Part shown: piece after piece, positions 1 through 7,694 of the stretch
Layout of the letters: each line of letters starts with the position of its first letter
Numbering within the stretch: the stretch's first letter is position 1
Assembly: GCA_029975215.1 (NCBI GenBank)
Contig: JARKPO010000078.1
Span: forward strand, 1-48,119
Reading direction: 5' to 3'
Length of the DNA: 48,119 nt
DNA from: Levilinea sp.
Lineage (GTDB): Bacteria > Chloroflexota > Anaerolineae > Anaerolineales > Anaerolineaceae
Position numbers and translations under genes: made by a program
The notes under the pieces: generated by a model
What the model saw: the letters and a program-made list of their open reading frames with translations, nothing else
What the model was told of the DNA's origin: nothing
Databases searched by the model: none

Positions 1-1
1 T

Positions 2-133
2 CAGGTAGATTTGGATACCTGGTTGGTCCATTACAACACCGAGCGACCACACCAGGGTTATCGCAACATGGGACGCCGTCCCATCGATACGATCAATTTA
101 TTCGCTGATCAAAGTGTTAGGAATGAGTCCTAA
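2..133 (+). mobile_element. C-terminal end of an IS481/IS3-type transposase (cut by window edge)
   Basis: An open frame enters from the left edge and ends at TAA 131-133. The 43 visible residues contain YNTERPHQGY followed by NMGRRP, the typical end of the DDE integrase core in IS481/IS3-like transposases. The catalytic residues lie outside the window, so I cannot say whether the element is intact. I see no clear terminal inverted repeat between its stop and the MarR promoter. It would read toward the MarR gene. Confidence 0.75.
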
Positions 134-163
134 GAATACAATTAAGTATTTGATGAGAATCGC

Positions 164-205
164 TTGACTTTCTTGTTCTACGCTGTTATTATTTTGATAT
201 CAAAA
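164..205 (+). promoter_or_regulatory. Promoter and palindromic operator of the MarR gene
   Basis: TTGACT (164-169) and TATTAT (187-192) are separated by 17 bp, a good sigma70-type promoter. A perfect 14-bp palindrome TTTTGATATCAAAA (192-205) overlaps the -10 and the expected start of transcription. The same core palindrome recurs in front of yceI (699-710). Autorepression by the adjacent MarR protein is the natural inference. Confidence 0.75.
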
Positions 206-226
206 TATTTGATGTGAAAGGATTTT

Positions 227-679
227 ATGCCCACGCATTTCCGCGGTGATCCGCAAACCGTACTGGCCCTGGATACCTTCATCAAGTTCACCCGTGCAGC
301 CTCTGCCCTGGAGAACCGCCTCTTTGCCCGCGGCATTTTAGACCACCTCACCCCCAGCCAGTTCGGTGTTCTCGAAGCTCTCTTTCACCTCGGCCCGCTT
401 TGCCAGGGGGTGCTCAGCAGCAAACTGCTCAAATCCACCGGCAATATGACCCTGGTGCTCGACAACCTCGAGAAACGCAGCCTCATCCGCCGAGACCGCG
501 ATCCTCAAGACCGGCGCATGGTCACCATCTCCCTCACCCCCGCCGGGCAGGAACTCATTCAAGAGCTGTTTCCGTTGCAAGCCCAGGCCATTGCCCAAGA
601 AATGGCCGTTCTCAGCTCAGAAGAACAGCGCACTCTCAGCGACCTGTGTCGTAAACTCGGAAAAGGTCAGATAGCCTGA
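227..679 (+). CDS. MarR family transcriptional regulator
   Basis: A 150-residue protein of typical MarR length. The winged helix lies at about residues 50-105, with the wing signature DRRMVTISLTPAG following DPQ, and helical dimerisation segments lie at both ends. MarR proteins bind palindromic operators as dimers and are usually released by small phenolic or oxidant ligands. The ligand here cannot be read from sequence. The start ATG 227 follows GAAAGGA. The gene lies 58 bp upstream of yceI, and both carry a TTTGATATCAAA palindrome in their promoter region, so it probably controls itself and yceI. The site resembles operators of FabT-like MarR proteins (family knowledge), but a fatty-acid role is not shown here. 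Confidence 0.9.
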   Translation: MPTHFRGDPQTVLALDTFIKFTRAASALENRLFARGILDHLTPSQFGVLEALFHLGPLCQGVLSSKLLKSTGNMTLVLDNLEKRSLIRRDRDPQDRRMVTISLTPAGQELIQELFPLQAQAIAQEMAVLSSEEQRTLSDLCRKLGKGQIA

Positions 680-686
680 TCTTTTT

Positions 687-730
687 TTGAGATAATTGTT
701 TGATATCAAATTACTTGTAACCCTAAGGAG
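687..730 (+). promoter_or_regulatory. yceI upstream region with second MarR-type operator and RBS
   Basis: Perfect palindrome TTTGATATCAAA at 699-710, identical in core to the operator before the MarR gene. A -35-like TTGAGA (687-692) precedes it, and the -10 would overlap the palindrome's right edge but is weak. AAGGAG at 725-730 lies 7 nt before the ATG at 738 and fixes the yceI start. Confidence 0.65.
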
Positions 731-737
731 CATAACC

Positions 738-1280
738 ATGTCTTGGACTGCTGATCTAGCCCATACCGCCATCGAATTTTCTGTTCGCCACATGATGATT
801 TCCAAAGTGCGCGGCTCGTTCGAACAGTTTGAAATCTCCGTTCAGGCGGACGAAGATAACCCATCCGCTTCTGTGGTCGAAGCCAAAATCGCCACGGCCA
901 GCATTAACACTCGTGAAGCCCAGCGCGATGCGCATTTGCGCTCCGCCGATTTTTTCAACGCTGAAGCCTTCCCGTACATGGTCTTCCGCTCCAAGAGTTT
1001 CACCATGCAAGGCAGCTCGCGCGGCGTTCTCATCGGCGACCTCACCATCCGTGATGTAACCCGAGAAGTGACCCTGGATGTTGAATACCTGGGACAGGCC
1101 AAAAGCCCCTGGGGTGCTGTCAGCGCCGGTTTCAACGCCTCTACCAAAATCAACCGCAAGGATTGGGGGCTTGAATGGAATGTCGCCCTGGAAACAGGCG
1201 GCTTCCTGGTGGGAGAAGAGGTGGAAATTCACATCGAAACCGAGCTTGTCAAACAGCCCGAAGCTCAGACTGCGGCCTGA
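738..1280 (+). CDS. YceI family protein (lipid-binding lipocalin-like)
   Basis: 180 residues. It begins with SWTADLAHTAIEFSVRHM, the hallmark N-terminus of YceI proteins, followed by the INTREAQRDAHLRSADFFN motif. YceI domains form an extended lipocalin-like barrel that binds polyisoprenoid or other amphipathic lipids. There is no signal peptide, so this copy is probably cytoplasmic, unlike E. coli YceI. I chose ATG 738 because AAGGAG is 7 nt upstream. An in-frame ATG further upstream (696) would place the operator inside the gene. It is likely the regulatory target of the adjacent MarR protein. MarR-YceI pairs are common, often in organic-acid or stress contexts. Confidence 0.92.
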   Translation: MSWTADLAHTAIEFSVRHMMISKVRGSFEQFEISVQADEDNPSASVVEAKIATASINTREAQRDAHLRSADFFNAEAFPYMVFRSKSFTMQGSSRGVLIGDLTIRDVTREVTLDVEYLGQAKSPWGAVSAGFNASTKINRKDWGLEWNVALETGGFLVGEEVEIHIETELVKQPEAQTAA

Positions 1281-1298
1281 TCATCCCCCCACATCCTC

Positions 1299-1352
1299 CC
1301 CCTCACCGCCTTAGATCCGAAACTTCGGGAGCGGTGAGGGGTTTTCTTTTTC
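1299..1352 (+). terminator. Rho-independent terminator after yceI
   Basis: CCCCTCACCGC (1299-1309) pairs with GCGGTGAGGGG (1331-1341), an 11-bp perfect stem with a 21-nt loop, followed by TTTTCTTTTT (1342-1351). Confidence 0.85.
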
Positions 1353-1364
1353 TCTGAGTGCTTA

Positions 1365-1373
1365 TGCTATAAT
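1365..1373 (+). promoter_or_regulatory. Extended -10 promoter of the lipid/envelope operon
   Basis: TGCTATAAT (1365-1373) is an extended -10 without a recognisable -35. The following AAGAGG lies just before the ATG at 1417. The same TGCTATAAT box recurs before the DUF309 gene and, on the other strand, before ligA. Confidence 0.6.
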
Positions 1374-1416
1374 CCAAAGATATTCTAGACTCCTAAGCCC
1401 AAAGAGGAAAAAACGC

Positions 1417-2355
1417 ATGAGCCGTTATCAATTGATCTTGAACCCCCTGGCCGGCAAAGGAGCAGCCGCCGAAGCCATCCCAGAAATTGAAGCCGCCTTT
1501 CGCCGCCTGGGACTAGAATACGACATCGCCCTCACCGAATACCCCTTCCACGCTGCTGAGCTGGCCCAAAACGCCGTGGAGGCAGGCTGTGAAATCCTCG
1601 TGGCGGTGGGCGGGGACGGAACCGTCAATGAAGTGCTCAACGGCATCATGCTTGCCCGTCAGGTGGGCGCTAACGGCGTCAAACTTGGCGTCCTCCCCAT
1701 TGGCCGCGGCAACGACTTCGCCTCCAGCATGGGCATCCCTACGGAATTTGAAGCCGCCTGTCAGAATCTGGCAGCCGCTGAGGCCCATCCCATCGACGCT
1801 GGTTTCATTAAAGGCGGGCTGTATCCTCAGGGCCGCTATTTCTGCAACGGCGTCGGCATTGGTTTTGATGCGGTGGTGGGTTTTGTGGCCGCCGAAAGTC
1901 GCCTGACCGGCTTCATTGCCTATCTGGTGGCTGCCCTCAAAACCATGTTCCTCTATTTCAAAGCCCCCACCATCGAGATTCAACTGGATGACGAAACCAT
2001 CACCCAGCCCTGCCTGATGGTTTCCATCATGAACGGGCGCCGCATGGGCGGGGGCTTCTTTATGGCTCCCCAGAGCGCCCGCGACGACGGCCAATTTGAC
2101 CTGTGCATCGCTTCTCAGGTGGGGCGTCTGCGCATGCTCGAGCTGATTGGCAAGATCACCAAAGGCGCGCAGATCCACGATCCCGCCATCAAAATGCGCC
2201 GCACCACGCGCCTCATCACCAAAGCGGTGGTAGGCAGCCTGCCCGCCCACGCCGATGGTGAAACCATCTGCACCCAGGGTGATATCCTCGAGATGTCCAT
2301 CGTCCCCAACGCTATCCAGCTCATTTGCCCGCCCCAACCACCGGCCCTGGTATGA
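1417..2355 (+). CDS. Diacylglycerol/lipid kinase, YegS/BmrU type
   Basis: 312 residues, the usual length. The N-terminal NPLAGKG motif and the GGDGTVNEVLNG nucleotide-binding loop (about residues 66-77) identify the DAGK catalytic domain, and GRGNDFASS is the conserved second motif. Family members phosphorylate diacylglycerol or related lipids with ATP at the membrane face. The gene overlaps the PlsC gene by ATGA. With that acyltransferase it suggests recycling diacylglycerol to phosphatidate or making phosphatidate. The exact substrate is not determined by the sequence. Confidence 0.93.
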   Translation: MSRYQLILNPLAGKGAAAEAIPEIEAAFRRLGLEYDIALTEYPFHAAELAQNAVEAGCEILVAVGGDGTVNEVLNGIMLARQVGANGVKLGVLPIGRGNDFASSMGIPTEFEAACQNLAAAEAHPIDAGFIKGGLYPQGRYFCNGVGIGFDAVVGFVAAESRLTGFIAYLVAALKTMFLYFKAPTIEIQLDDETITQPCLMVSIMNGRRMGGGFFMAPQSARDDGQFDLCIASQVGRLRMLELIGKITKGAQIHDPAIKMRRTTRLITKAVVGSLPAHADGETICTQGDILEMSIVPNAIQLICPPQPPALV

Positions 2356-3062
2356 CGCTTACCGCCTCGCTGGTCAATTCAGGGATCAAAAGTTTGGCTC
2401 GTCTGCTCTGCCGCGTGCACGACCAGCCCCTGGCGCGCGTCCCCCACCACGGCCCATTGATCCTGGTGGCCAATCACGTCAACTTCCTGGATGCCCCCAT
2501 CATCGTCACTCACCTGCAGCCGCGTACCGTCACTGCCCTGGTCAAAGAAGAGACCTGGGATTCACCCCTCATGAGCTTCCTGTTTAATACATGGAAAGGC
2601 ATCCCCATCCGCCGCGGTGAAGCCGATTTGCAAGCCTTCCAAAAAGCCCTCCAGGCGCTTCAGGAAGGACAAATCCTCGGCGTCTCGCCCGAAGGCACCC
2701 GCTCAGGCACGGGCGTGCTGGGCAAGGGGCACCCGGGTGTGGTGCTCTTAGCCCTGCGCTCCGGCGCGCCCATCCTGCCCATGGTATATTACGGTGGCGA
2801 GCGCTTCCATCACAATATCCGCCGTCTGCGCCGCACCGACTTTTTCATTAAAGTGGGCAATCCCTTCACTCTCCGCCCTGTCCCCAGCCCCGTCTCGCGC
2901 GAAGTGCGCCAGCGCATGGTGGATGAGATCATGTATCAAATGGCCGCCCTGCTGCCGCCTGCGTACCGCGGGGTCTATTCTGACCTCGAGGCCGCCACCC
3001 AGGATTACCTGGTTTTTGCCCCCGGCGTTGAAAGCAACCTGCCTCCACTGCCGCTCCGCTGA
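2352..3062 (+). CDS. 1-acyl-sn-glycerol-3-phosphate acyltransferase (PlsC-like)
   Basis: 236 residues starting at the ATGA overlap with the lipid kinase (ATG 2352-2354). Acyltransferase block I is NHVNFLDAP (catalytic H-x4-D) and block III is PEGTRS, both in the usual spacing. The enzyme transfers an acyl chain to lysophosphatidate to form phosphatidate at the inner membrane face. I placed the start inside the longer open frame because the overlap gives translational coupling and the homologous region begins just after it. Close substrate preferences in the LPLAT family vary. Confidence 0.9.
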   Translation: MTLTASLVNSGIKSLARLLCRVHDQPLARVPHHGPLILVANHVNFLDAPIIVTHLQPRTVTALVKEETWDSPLMSFLFNTWKGIPIRRGEADLQAFQKALQALQEGQILGVSPEGTRSGTGVLGKGHPGVVLLALRSGAPILPMVYYGGERFHHNIRRLRRTDFFIKVGNPFTLRPVPSPVSREVRQRMVDEIMYQMAALLPPAYRGVYSDLEAATQDYLVFAPGVESNLPPLPLR

Positions 3063-3093
3063 CCCTGACGCTCTCCTTAAAGGTACTGCCGTC

Positions 3094-4134
3094 ATGTTTG
3101 AGAAAAAATACACTCGCCGCGAATTCATCCGCCTGGCCGCCGCCGGTATCATCGGTTTGGCCTTTCGCCCCCTCTTCAAACGCTGGGAATCCTTCGCCGG
3201 TGAAGATGTGCTGCGCATCTGCACCCAATCGGTTTCGGTTTACAGCCAGCCGGATGACACCAGCGAGATCCGTTTCCAACGCTTTCGCGACGATTTGGTG
3301 CATGTCTACCGCGAGGTCATCTCCGACCGCTCCCCCAAATACAACCCCCGTTGGTACCGCGTGTGGGGCGGCTACATCCACAGCGCTCACACCTACCGCG
3401 TCACCCCGCGCTTAAACCCCGTCCTGCCGCGCATCCCTGAAAGCGGCCTGCTGGCCCAGATCACCGTTCCCTACACGCAAGCCATGCGCAAAGATGGGCG
3501 CGGCGGCTGGCGGCCCGTGTACCGCCTGTACGCCGACTCAAACCATTGGATCACCGGCGTGGAGGAAGGCCCTGACGGCGAACCCTGGTACAAGATCATT
3601 GATGAACTGCTCGAAGTGGATTATCACGTCCCTGCCGCCCACATGCGCGCCTTCACCTCGGCTGATTTCGCCCCCATCTCGCCGGATGTGCCCCCCGAAA
3701 AGAAGCGCATCCTGGTGTCCATCGCCGACCAAACCCTGACGGCCTACGAGGGCGATCAGGTGGTGCTGCACACTGAGGTATCCACAGGCATCCCTTCACC
3801 CAAAGTTCCCGGGCGCATTCCCACCAGCACTCCGCGCGGCACCTTCCATATCCAGGTCAAAATGCCCTCCAAGCACATGGGCGACGGCAACCTCACCGAT
3901 AACATCGAAGCCTATGAGCTGCCCGGTGTGCCCTGGACAGGCTTCTTTGAGCCGAAAACCGGCGTCGCCTTCCACGGAGCCTTCTGGCACAATAATTTTG
4001 GCCGTATGATGAGCCACGGCTGTGTCAACATGCGCGTTCACGAAGCCCAGTGGCTCTACCGCTGGACCACCCCCGTGGCTGAAATGGATCATTGGGATAA
4101 AAAAGGCTACGGCACGGTCGTGATCGTGGACTAA
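3094..4134 (+). CDS. Exported L,D-transpeptidase (YkuD domain)
   Basis: 346 residues. The N-terminus has a twin-arginine-like signal (TRREFIRLAAAG) followed by a hydrophobic stretch. The middle part (about residues 40-210) is an unassigned region rich in W and Y. The YkuD domain occupies about residues 215-345, with an HGAFWHNNFG segment and the catalytic SHGCVNM motif. YkuD enzymes make 3-3 peptidoglycan cross-links or attach proteins to the wall. The start ATG 3094 follows AAAGG and a 31-nt gap after plsC, in the same operon. Its stop overlaps the convergent hemW stop. Upstream in-frame codons overlap plsC and lack a signal. Confidence 0.9.
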   Translation: MFEKKYTRREFIRLAAAGIIGLAFRPLFKRWESFAGEDVLRICTQSVSVYSQPDDTSEIRFQRFRDDLVHVYREVISDRSPKYNPRWYRVWGGYIHSAHTYRVTPRLNPVLPRIPESGLLAQITVPYTQAMRKDGRGGWRPVYRLYADSNHWITGVEEGPDGEPWYKIIDELLEVDYHVPAAHMRAFTSADFAPISPDVPPEKKRILVSIADQTLTAYEGDQVVLHTEVSTGIPSPKVPGRIPTSTPRGTFHIQVKMPSKHMGDGNLTDNIEAYELPGVPWTGFFEPKTGVAFHGAFWHNNFGRMMSHGCVNMRVHEAQWLYRWTTPVAEMDHWDKKGYGTVVIVD

Positions 4135-5315
4135 TCTTCACCCAAAAAAGCAGCGAACACGCGGTTGCCCAACAGTCGCCCCCGACGGGTCAGGCGCAGG
4201 CGGTCCTCCGTAAGCTCCACCAGCCCCTCGCGCGTCAGCTGCTCAATTTGCCGCGGATAGCGATCTTCCAGTTTTTCGCCAAAGCGGTCCCCAAAAGCCT
4301 GCCGCCCCACCCCCTCTTCGGTCAGGCGCAGTCCCACCATCATTGTCTCTTCGATTTCGGTCTCGCGGTCAATCTCCACCACTTCCACCGTCGCCGGCCC
4401 GCGCGGATAGGCCTGGCTTTTGCCCGCGGCGCAGCGCGTGATGTAATCCGCCATCTCCGCCGCGTTTATCAGGCGCAGCCCATTCAGACTGCCGTGCGCC
4501 CCCGCCCCAAAGCCGTAATACGGCTGATTGCGCCAGTACTGCAAATTGTGCAGGCTGCCCCAATGCCCGCCCTGCGCCCGCCGCCGCGCCCAGTTAGAAA
4601 TCTCATAATGGACATACCCCGCCGCTTCCAACCGCTCCATAGCCCATTCGTACTGCTCTGCTGCGCTGTCGTCGTCGGGCGCTTCCACTTTGCCGCTCTC
4701 CACCCAGCGGGCCAGCGGTGTGCCCTCTTCCACAATTAGTGAGTACAGGGATAAATGTTCCACATCCAACGCCAACGCTTCTTCCAGGGTGGCCTTCCAT
4801 CGGTCCAGGCTCAGGCGCGGCAGGCCGAAGATCAAATCCACGCTCAAGTTCTCAAACCCAACCTCACGCGCCCAGCGCACCGCCTGGCGCACATCCTCGG
4901 CCGTGTGGCCGCGCTGCAAAAACTGCAAATCCTCTGCATGCGCCGACTGCATCCCCAAACTCAGCCGGTTCACCCCTGCCGCGTGCAGAGCAGCTAGCCC
5001 TTCGCGGCTCACCGTGCCGGGGTTCGCTTCCAGGGTGATTTCGGCTTCCGGCTGCACGGCAAACACCTCGCGTGCTGTCGCCAATATACGCTCAACTGAC
5101 TTGGGCGGCAGCAGCGAAGGTGTGCCCCCGCCAAAGTAAAGGGTATGCGCCCTCACCTTTTCACCGCTGCGCCCCCCCACGCTGCGGATCTCGCGCGTCA
5201 AGGCTTCCACATACGCGGGAATATGCAGCATCATCCCTGCGGTTGTGTTAAAATCACAGTAGCCGCACCGTGTGCGGCAAAATGGAATGTGGAGATAAAT
5301 GCTGTGGTTTTCCAT
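4131..5315 (-). CDS. hemW: HemW-like radical SAM heme chaperone
   Basis: 394 residues. YLHIPFCRTRCGYCDF at the N-terminus carries the CxxxCxxC [4Fe-4S] motif, followed by YFGGGTPSLL and the HemW C-terminal domain (RLTEEGVG region). HemW was formerly annotated as oxygen-independent coproporphyrinogen oxidase, but it is a heme-binding chaperone without that activity (family knowledge). I start at ATG 5315. The open frame runs far upstream but there encodes low-complexity sequence antisense to the LysM gene. GAGGAG abuts the ATG, so an upstream GTG is possible. The gene is convergent with and overlaps the L,D-transpeptidase stop by 3 bp. Confidence 0.9.
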   Translation of the reverse strand: MENHSIYLHIPFCRTRCGYCDFNTTAGMMLHIPAYVEALTREIRSVGGRSGEKVRAHTLYFGGGTPSLLPPKSVERILATAREVFAVQPEAEITLEANPGTVSREGLAALHAAGVNRLSLGMQSAHAEDLQFLQRGHTAEDVRQAVRWAREVGFENLSVDLIFGLPRLSLDRWKATLEEALALDVEHLSLYSLIVEEGTPLARWVESGKVEAPDDDSAAEQYEWAMERLEAAGYVHYEISNWARRRAQGGHWGSLHNLQYWRNQPYYGFGAGAHGSLNGLRLINAAEMADYITRCAAGKSQAYPRGPATVEVVEIDRETEIEETMMVGLRLTEEGVGRQAFGDRFGEKLEDRYPRQIEQLTREGLVELTEDRLRLTRRGRLLGNRVFAAFLGED

Positions 5316-5359
5316 CTCCTCATAGAATATCACACTCTGGCCAAAAAACCAGCCAGACC

Positions 5360-5386
5360 TTGACCCTCCAAAGGATATGGTATAAT
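5360..5386 (+). promoter_or_regulatory. Promoter of the LysM gene
   Basis: TTGACC (5360-5365) and TATAAT (5381-5386) are 15 bp apart, with GG directly before the -10. The short spacer makes it imperfect, but nothing better lies between hemW and the LysM gene. Confidence 0.55.
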
Positions 5387-5424
5387 CCCACCGACCGGGG
5401 GCAGCACCCCGGTTCCTGAATCCT

Positions 5425-6579
5425 ATGAGTCCTGAAAACACTTCTGCTACCAAAATTTGTCCAACCTGCGGCACCCGCCTGACCGAGAATGCCACGCGTT
5501 GCCTCGTTTGCGGCCGCAATTTTGTCCCCGCGCCCTCTGCCAAATCTCCTGCAAAAGCGATCAAAGGCCCCAAAATGCCGGAAGTCACCATCAGCCTGCC
5601 GGTTGCGCTGGGTCTCCTCCTGCTGGTTTTGGCCATTGGTGCGGCTGTGGTGTACTTTGTCCTCCAGGGAACCGGTCGGGTCGTGGAACCCACCGTCACC
5701 CCCACGGTCACCGCCACTGCCACCGCTACCCCCACCCCCACCACCAGCCCCACCGGAACGCCCGTTCCCACCTTTACACCGCTGCCCACATTGGAATACA
5801 TCGTCAAATCCGGGGACTACTGCTCCACCATTGCGGCGTTTTTCAACGTTTCGATCAACAGCATCATCCTGATGAACAATCTGCCCACCGACTGCAGCAA
5901 CCTGGTTGTCGGTCAAAAATTGTTCATCCCGCAGCCCACGCCCACCGCTTCGCCTCAGCCGACTTCAACCCTCTCCGGTGTGCAAGCCACAGATGCGGCC
6001 TGTGAAAAGATAGAGTACACCGTGGCTGAAAATGATACCCTGGGCGGCATTGCACGCAATTACAACGTATCGATGGAAGCCATCAAGGAATACAACGGCA
6101 TGACCAGCGATATTGTGTACCAGGGCCAGCCGCTTACCATTCCCCTGTGCGAACGGCTGCCAACCCCCGGCCCCACTTCCACCCCCACACCGCCGCCGCC
6201 TTATTCCGCACCGAACCTGCTTTTGCCCGCGGACGGTACCGCCTTCGCCAATTCGGCCGATTCCATTACCTTGCAGTGGGCCTCGGTCGGCACCCTGCGC
6301 GATAACGAATCCTACATGGTCACGGTGGAAGATATCACCGAGGGCACAGGCCGCCGGTTGACCCAGTATGTCACCGACACCAAGCTCATCATCCCCGCCA
6401 CCTTCCGGCCCATCGATACCGTTCCGCATGTCATCCGCTGGACGGTGACCACCGTGCGCCAGACCAGCACCGATAAAGAAGGCCAGCCGGTATGGGTGTC
6501 TGCAGGTGCCGTCAGCACCCCGCGGGTTTTCACCTGGTGGGGCACAGGCAGCGCGCCAGCCAACACCCCCGCGCCCTAA
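5425..6579 (+). CDS. Membrane-anchored zinc-ribbon protein with two LysM domains
   Basis: 384 residues. A four-Cys zinc ribbon (CPTCG ... CLVCG, about residues 12-30) precedes one membrane span (about 54-78). A Thr/Pro linker then leads to two LysM domains (about 127-172 and 195-242) and a C-terminal beta-rich region (about 255-375). LysM modules bind peptidoglycan N-acetylglucosamine. The topology puts the ribbon in the cytoplasm and the LysM part outside, so it may link the wall to a cytoplasmic partner. The specific role is unknown. TP-rich linkers of this kind are frequent in Anaerolineae. A strong terminator follows. Confidence 0.85.
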   Translation: MSPENTSATKICPTCGTRLTENATRCLVCGRNFVPAPSAKSPAKAIKGPKMPEVTISLPVALGLLLLVLAIGAAVVYFVLQGTGRVVEPTVTPTVTATATATPTPTTSPTGTPVPTFTPLPTLEYIVKSGDYCSTIAAFFNVSINSIILMNNLPTDCSNLVVGQKLFIPQPTPTASPQPTSTLSGVQATDAACEKIEYTVAENDTLGGIARNYNVSMEAIKEYNGMTSDIVYQGQPLTIPLCERLPTPGPTSTPTPPPPYSAPNLLLPADGTAFANSADSITLQWASVGTLRDNESYMVTVEDITEGTGRRLTQYVTDTKLIIPATFRPIDTVPHVIRWTVTTVRQTSTDKEGQPVWVSAGAVSTPRVFTWWGTGSAPANTPAP

Positions 6580-6604
6580 CCAACAGCGTTCTCAAGAACA
6601 ATCA

Positions 6605-6634
6605 ACGCCCTGGCACATGCCAGGGCGTTTTTTT
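6605..6634 (+). terminator. Rho-independent terminator after the LysM gene
   Basis: ACGCCCTGGC (6605-6614) and GCCAGGGCGT (6619-6628) form a perfect 10-bp stem with an ACAT loop, followed by seven T (6628-6634). Read from the other strand it has no T-run, so it serves the rightward gene. Confidence 0.92.
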
Positions 6635-6662
6635 GGTTTTTCGTCCGCTGCATCCGCACGGA

Positions 6663-7631
6663 TTATTCTTCGGCTTCCAGGAAACGTGTGGCCGAAATGG
6701 CCGCCGCCGCCCCCATTCCCGCCGAGGTGATCACCTGGCGAAAATGCGGGTCGTTCACCTCTCCTGCCGCGTACACGCCCGGCACGCTGGTGCGCATCTC
6801 CATATCCGTCACGACATACCCCGCCGGGGTCATTTCCACCTGCCCCTGGTACAGCTGTGTGTTAGGGGTGTGCCCCACGAAGATGAACAAGCCGTCCGTT
6901 TCCAGTGTGCTCTCTTCGCCAGTTTTTACGTTCTTCAAACGCAGTCGCTCCACCGCTTTTTGGCCTTCCACCGCGGTCACTACCGTATCCAACACAAAGC
7001 GGATCTTAGGGTTTTCCTGCGCCCGCCGCTGCAAAATGGCCCCCGCGCGCAGTTGATCGCGCCGGTGGATGATGGTTACTTCGCTGGCGAAACGGGTCAA
7101 AAACAAACCTTCTTCCAAGGCACTGTCTCCGCCGCCCACCACCACTACTTTCTTATCCTTAAAGAACCACCCATCGCAGGTGGCGCAGTACGAAACACCC
7201 TTGCCGGTCAGCTCTGTTTCCCCTGGAATCTGCAAATGGTTGGGGCTGGCTCCTGTGGTCAAAATCACCACATCTGCCAGGTATTCTTTCGAATAGGTTT
7301 TCACCGAAAAAGGCCGCTTGGAAAAGTCCACACTGGCGGCCGTGTCAAACTCAAACCGCGCCCCAAAACGCTCGGCCTGCTTTTGGAACAATTCGCCCAA
7401 TTCCAGTCCGCCCACGCCTTCGGGGAAGCCAGGGTAATTTTCAATCACATGTGTCAGCGAGGCCTGCCCGCCCAAAGCCGTGCCCGTCAGCACCACCGGC
7501 GCCAGCTCAGCCCGCGCTGCGTACAGCGCCGCCGACATCCCCGCCGGGCCGGCCCCCAGAATCAGCACCTTCACCCGCTCGCTTTCCAGGCTGCGCTTGG
7601 CGCTCGATAATCCGCTCAGGTTAAAATCCAT
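6663..7631 (-). CDS. Thioredoxin reductase-like NAD(P)/FAD disulfide oxidoreductase
   Basis: 322 residues. The FAD dinucleotide fold has GAGPAG (about residues 26-31). The redox-active pair is YCATCDG (Cys149 and Cys152). The second fold has GGGDSALEEG with HRRDQLRA, the basic motif that favours NADPH. The end shows VYAAGEVND, where most TrxB have GD. It reduces thioredoxin or a similar small dithiol protein, but no thioredoxin gene is adjacent, so the partner is unknown. It is somewhat longer at the N-terminus than E. coli TrxB. An internal start is possible but lacks a clear RBS. Confidence 0.9.
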   Translation of the reverse strand: MDFNLSGLSSAKRSLESERVKVLILGAGPAGMSAALYAARAELAPVVLTGTALGGQASLTHVIENYPGFPEGVGGLELGELFQKQAERFGARFEFDTAASVDFSKRPFSVKTYSKEYLADVVILTTGASPNHLQIPGETELTGKGVSYCATCDGWFFKDKKVVVVGGGDSALEEGLFLTRFASEVTIIHRRDQLRAGAILQRRAQENPKIRFVLDTVVTAVEGQKAVERLRLKNVKTGEESTLETDGLFIFVGHTPNTQLYQGQVEMTPAGYVVTDMEMRTSVPGVYAAGEVNDPHFRQVITSAGMGAAAAISATRFLEAEE

Positions 7632-7694
7632 GTTCGATGCTCCTCATCGCAAATTTGTTCATTTATTGGACGCGGTGCGGCCCGAAAAGTGACA

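Noticed and set aside
5316..5807. Long N-terminal extension of the hemW frame
   Set aside because: The extension is low complexity and antisense to the LysM gene's Thr/Pro linker. Homology begins at the ATG at 5315.
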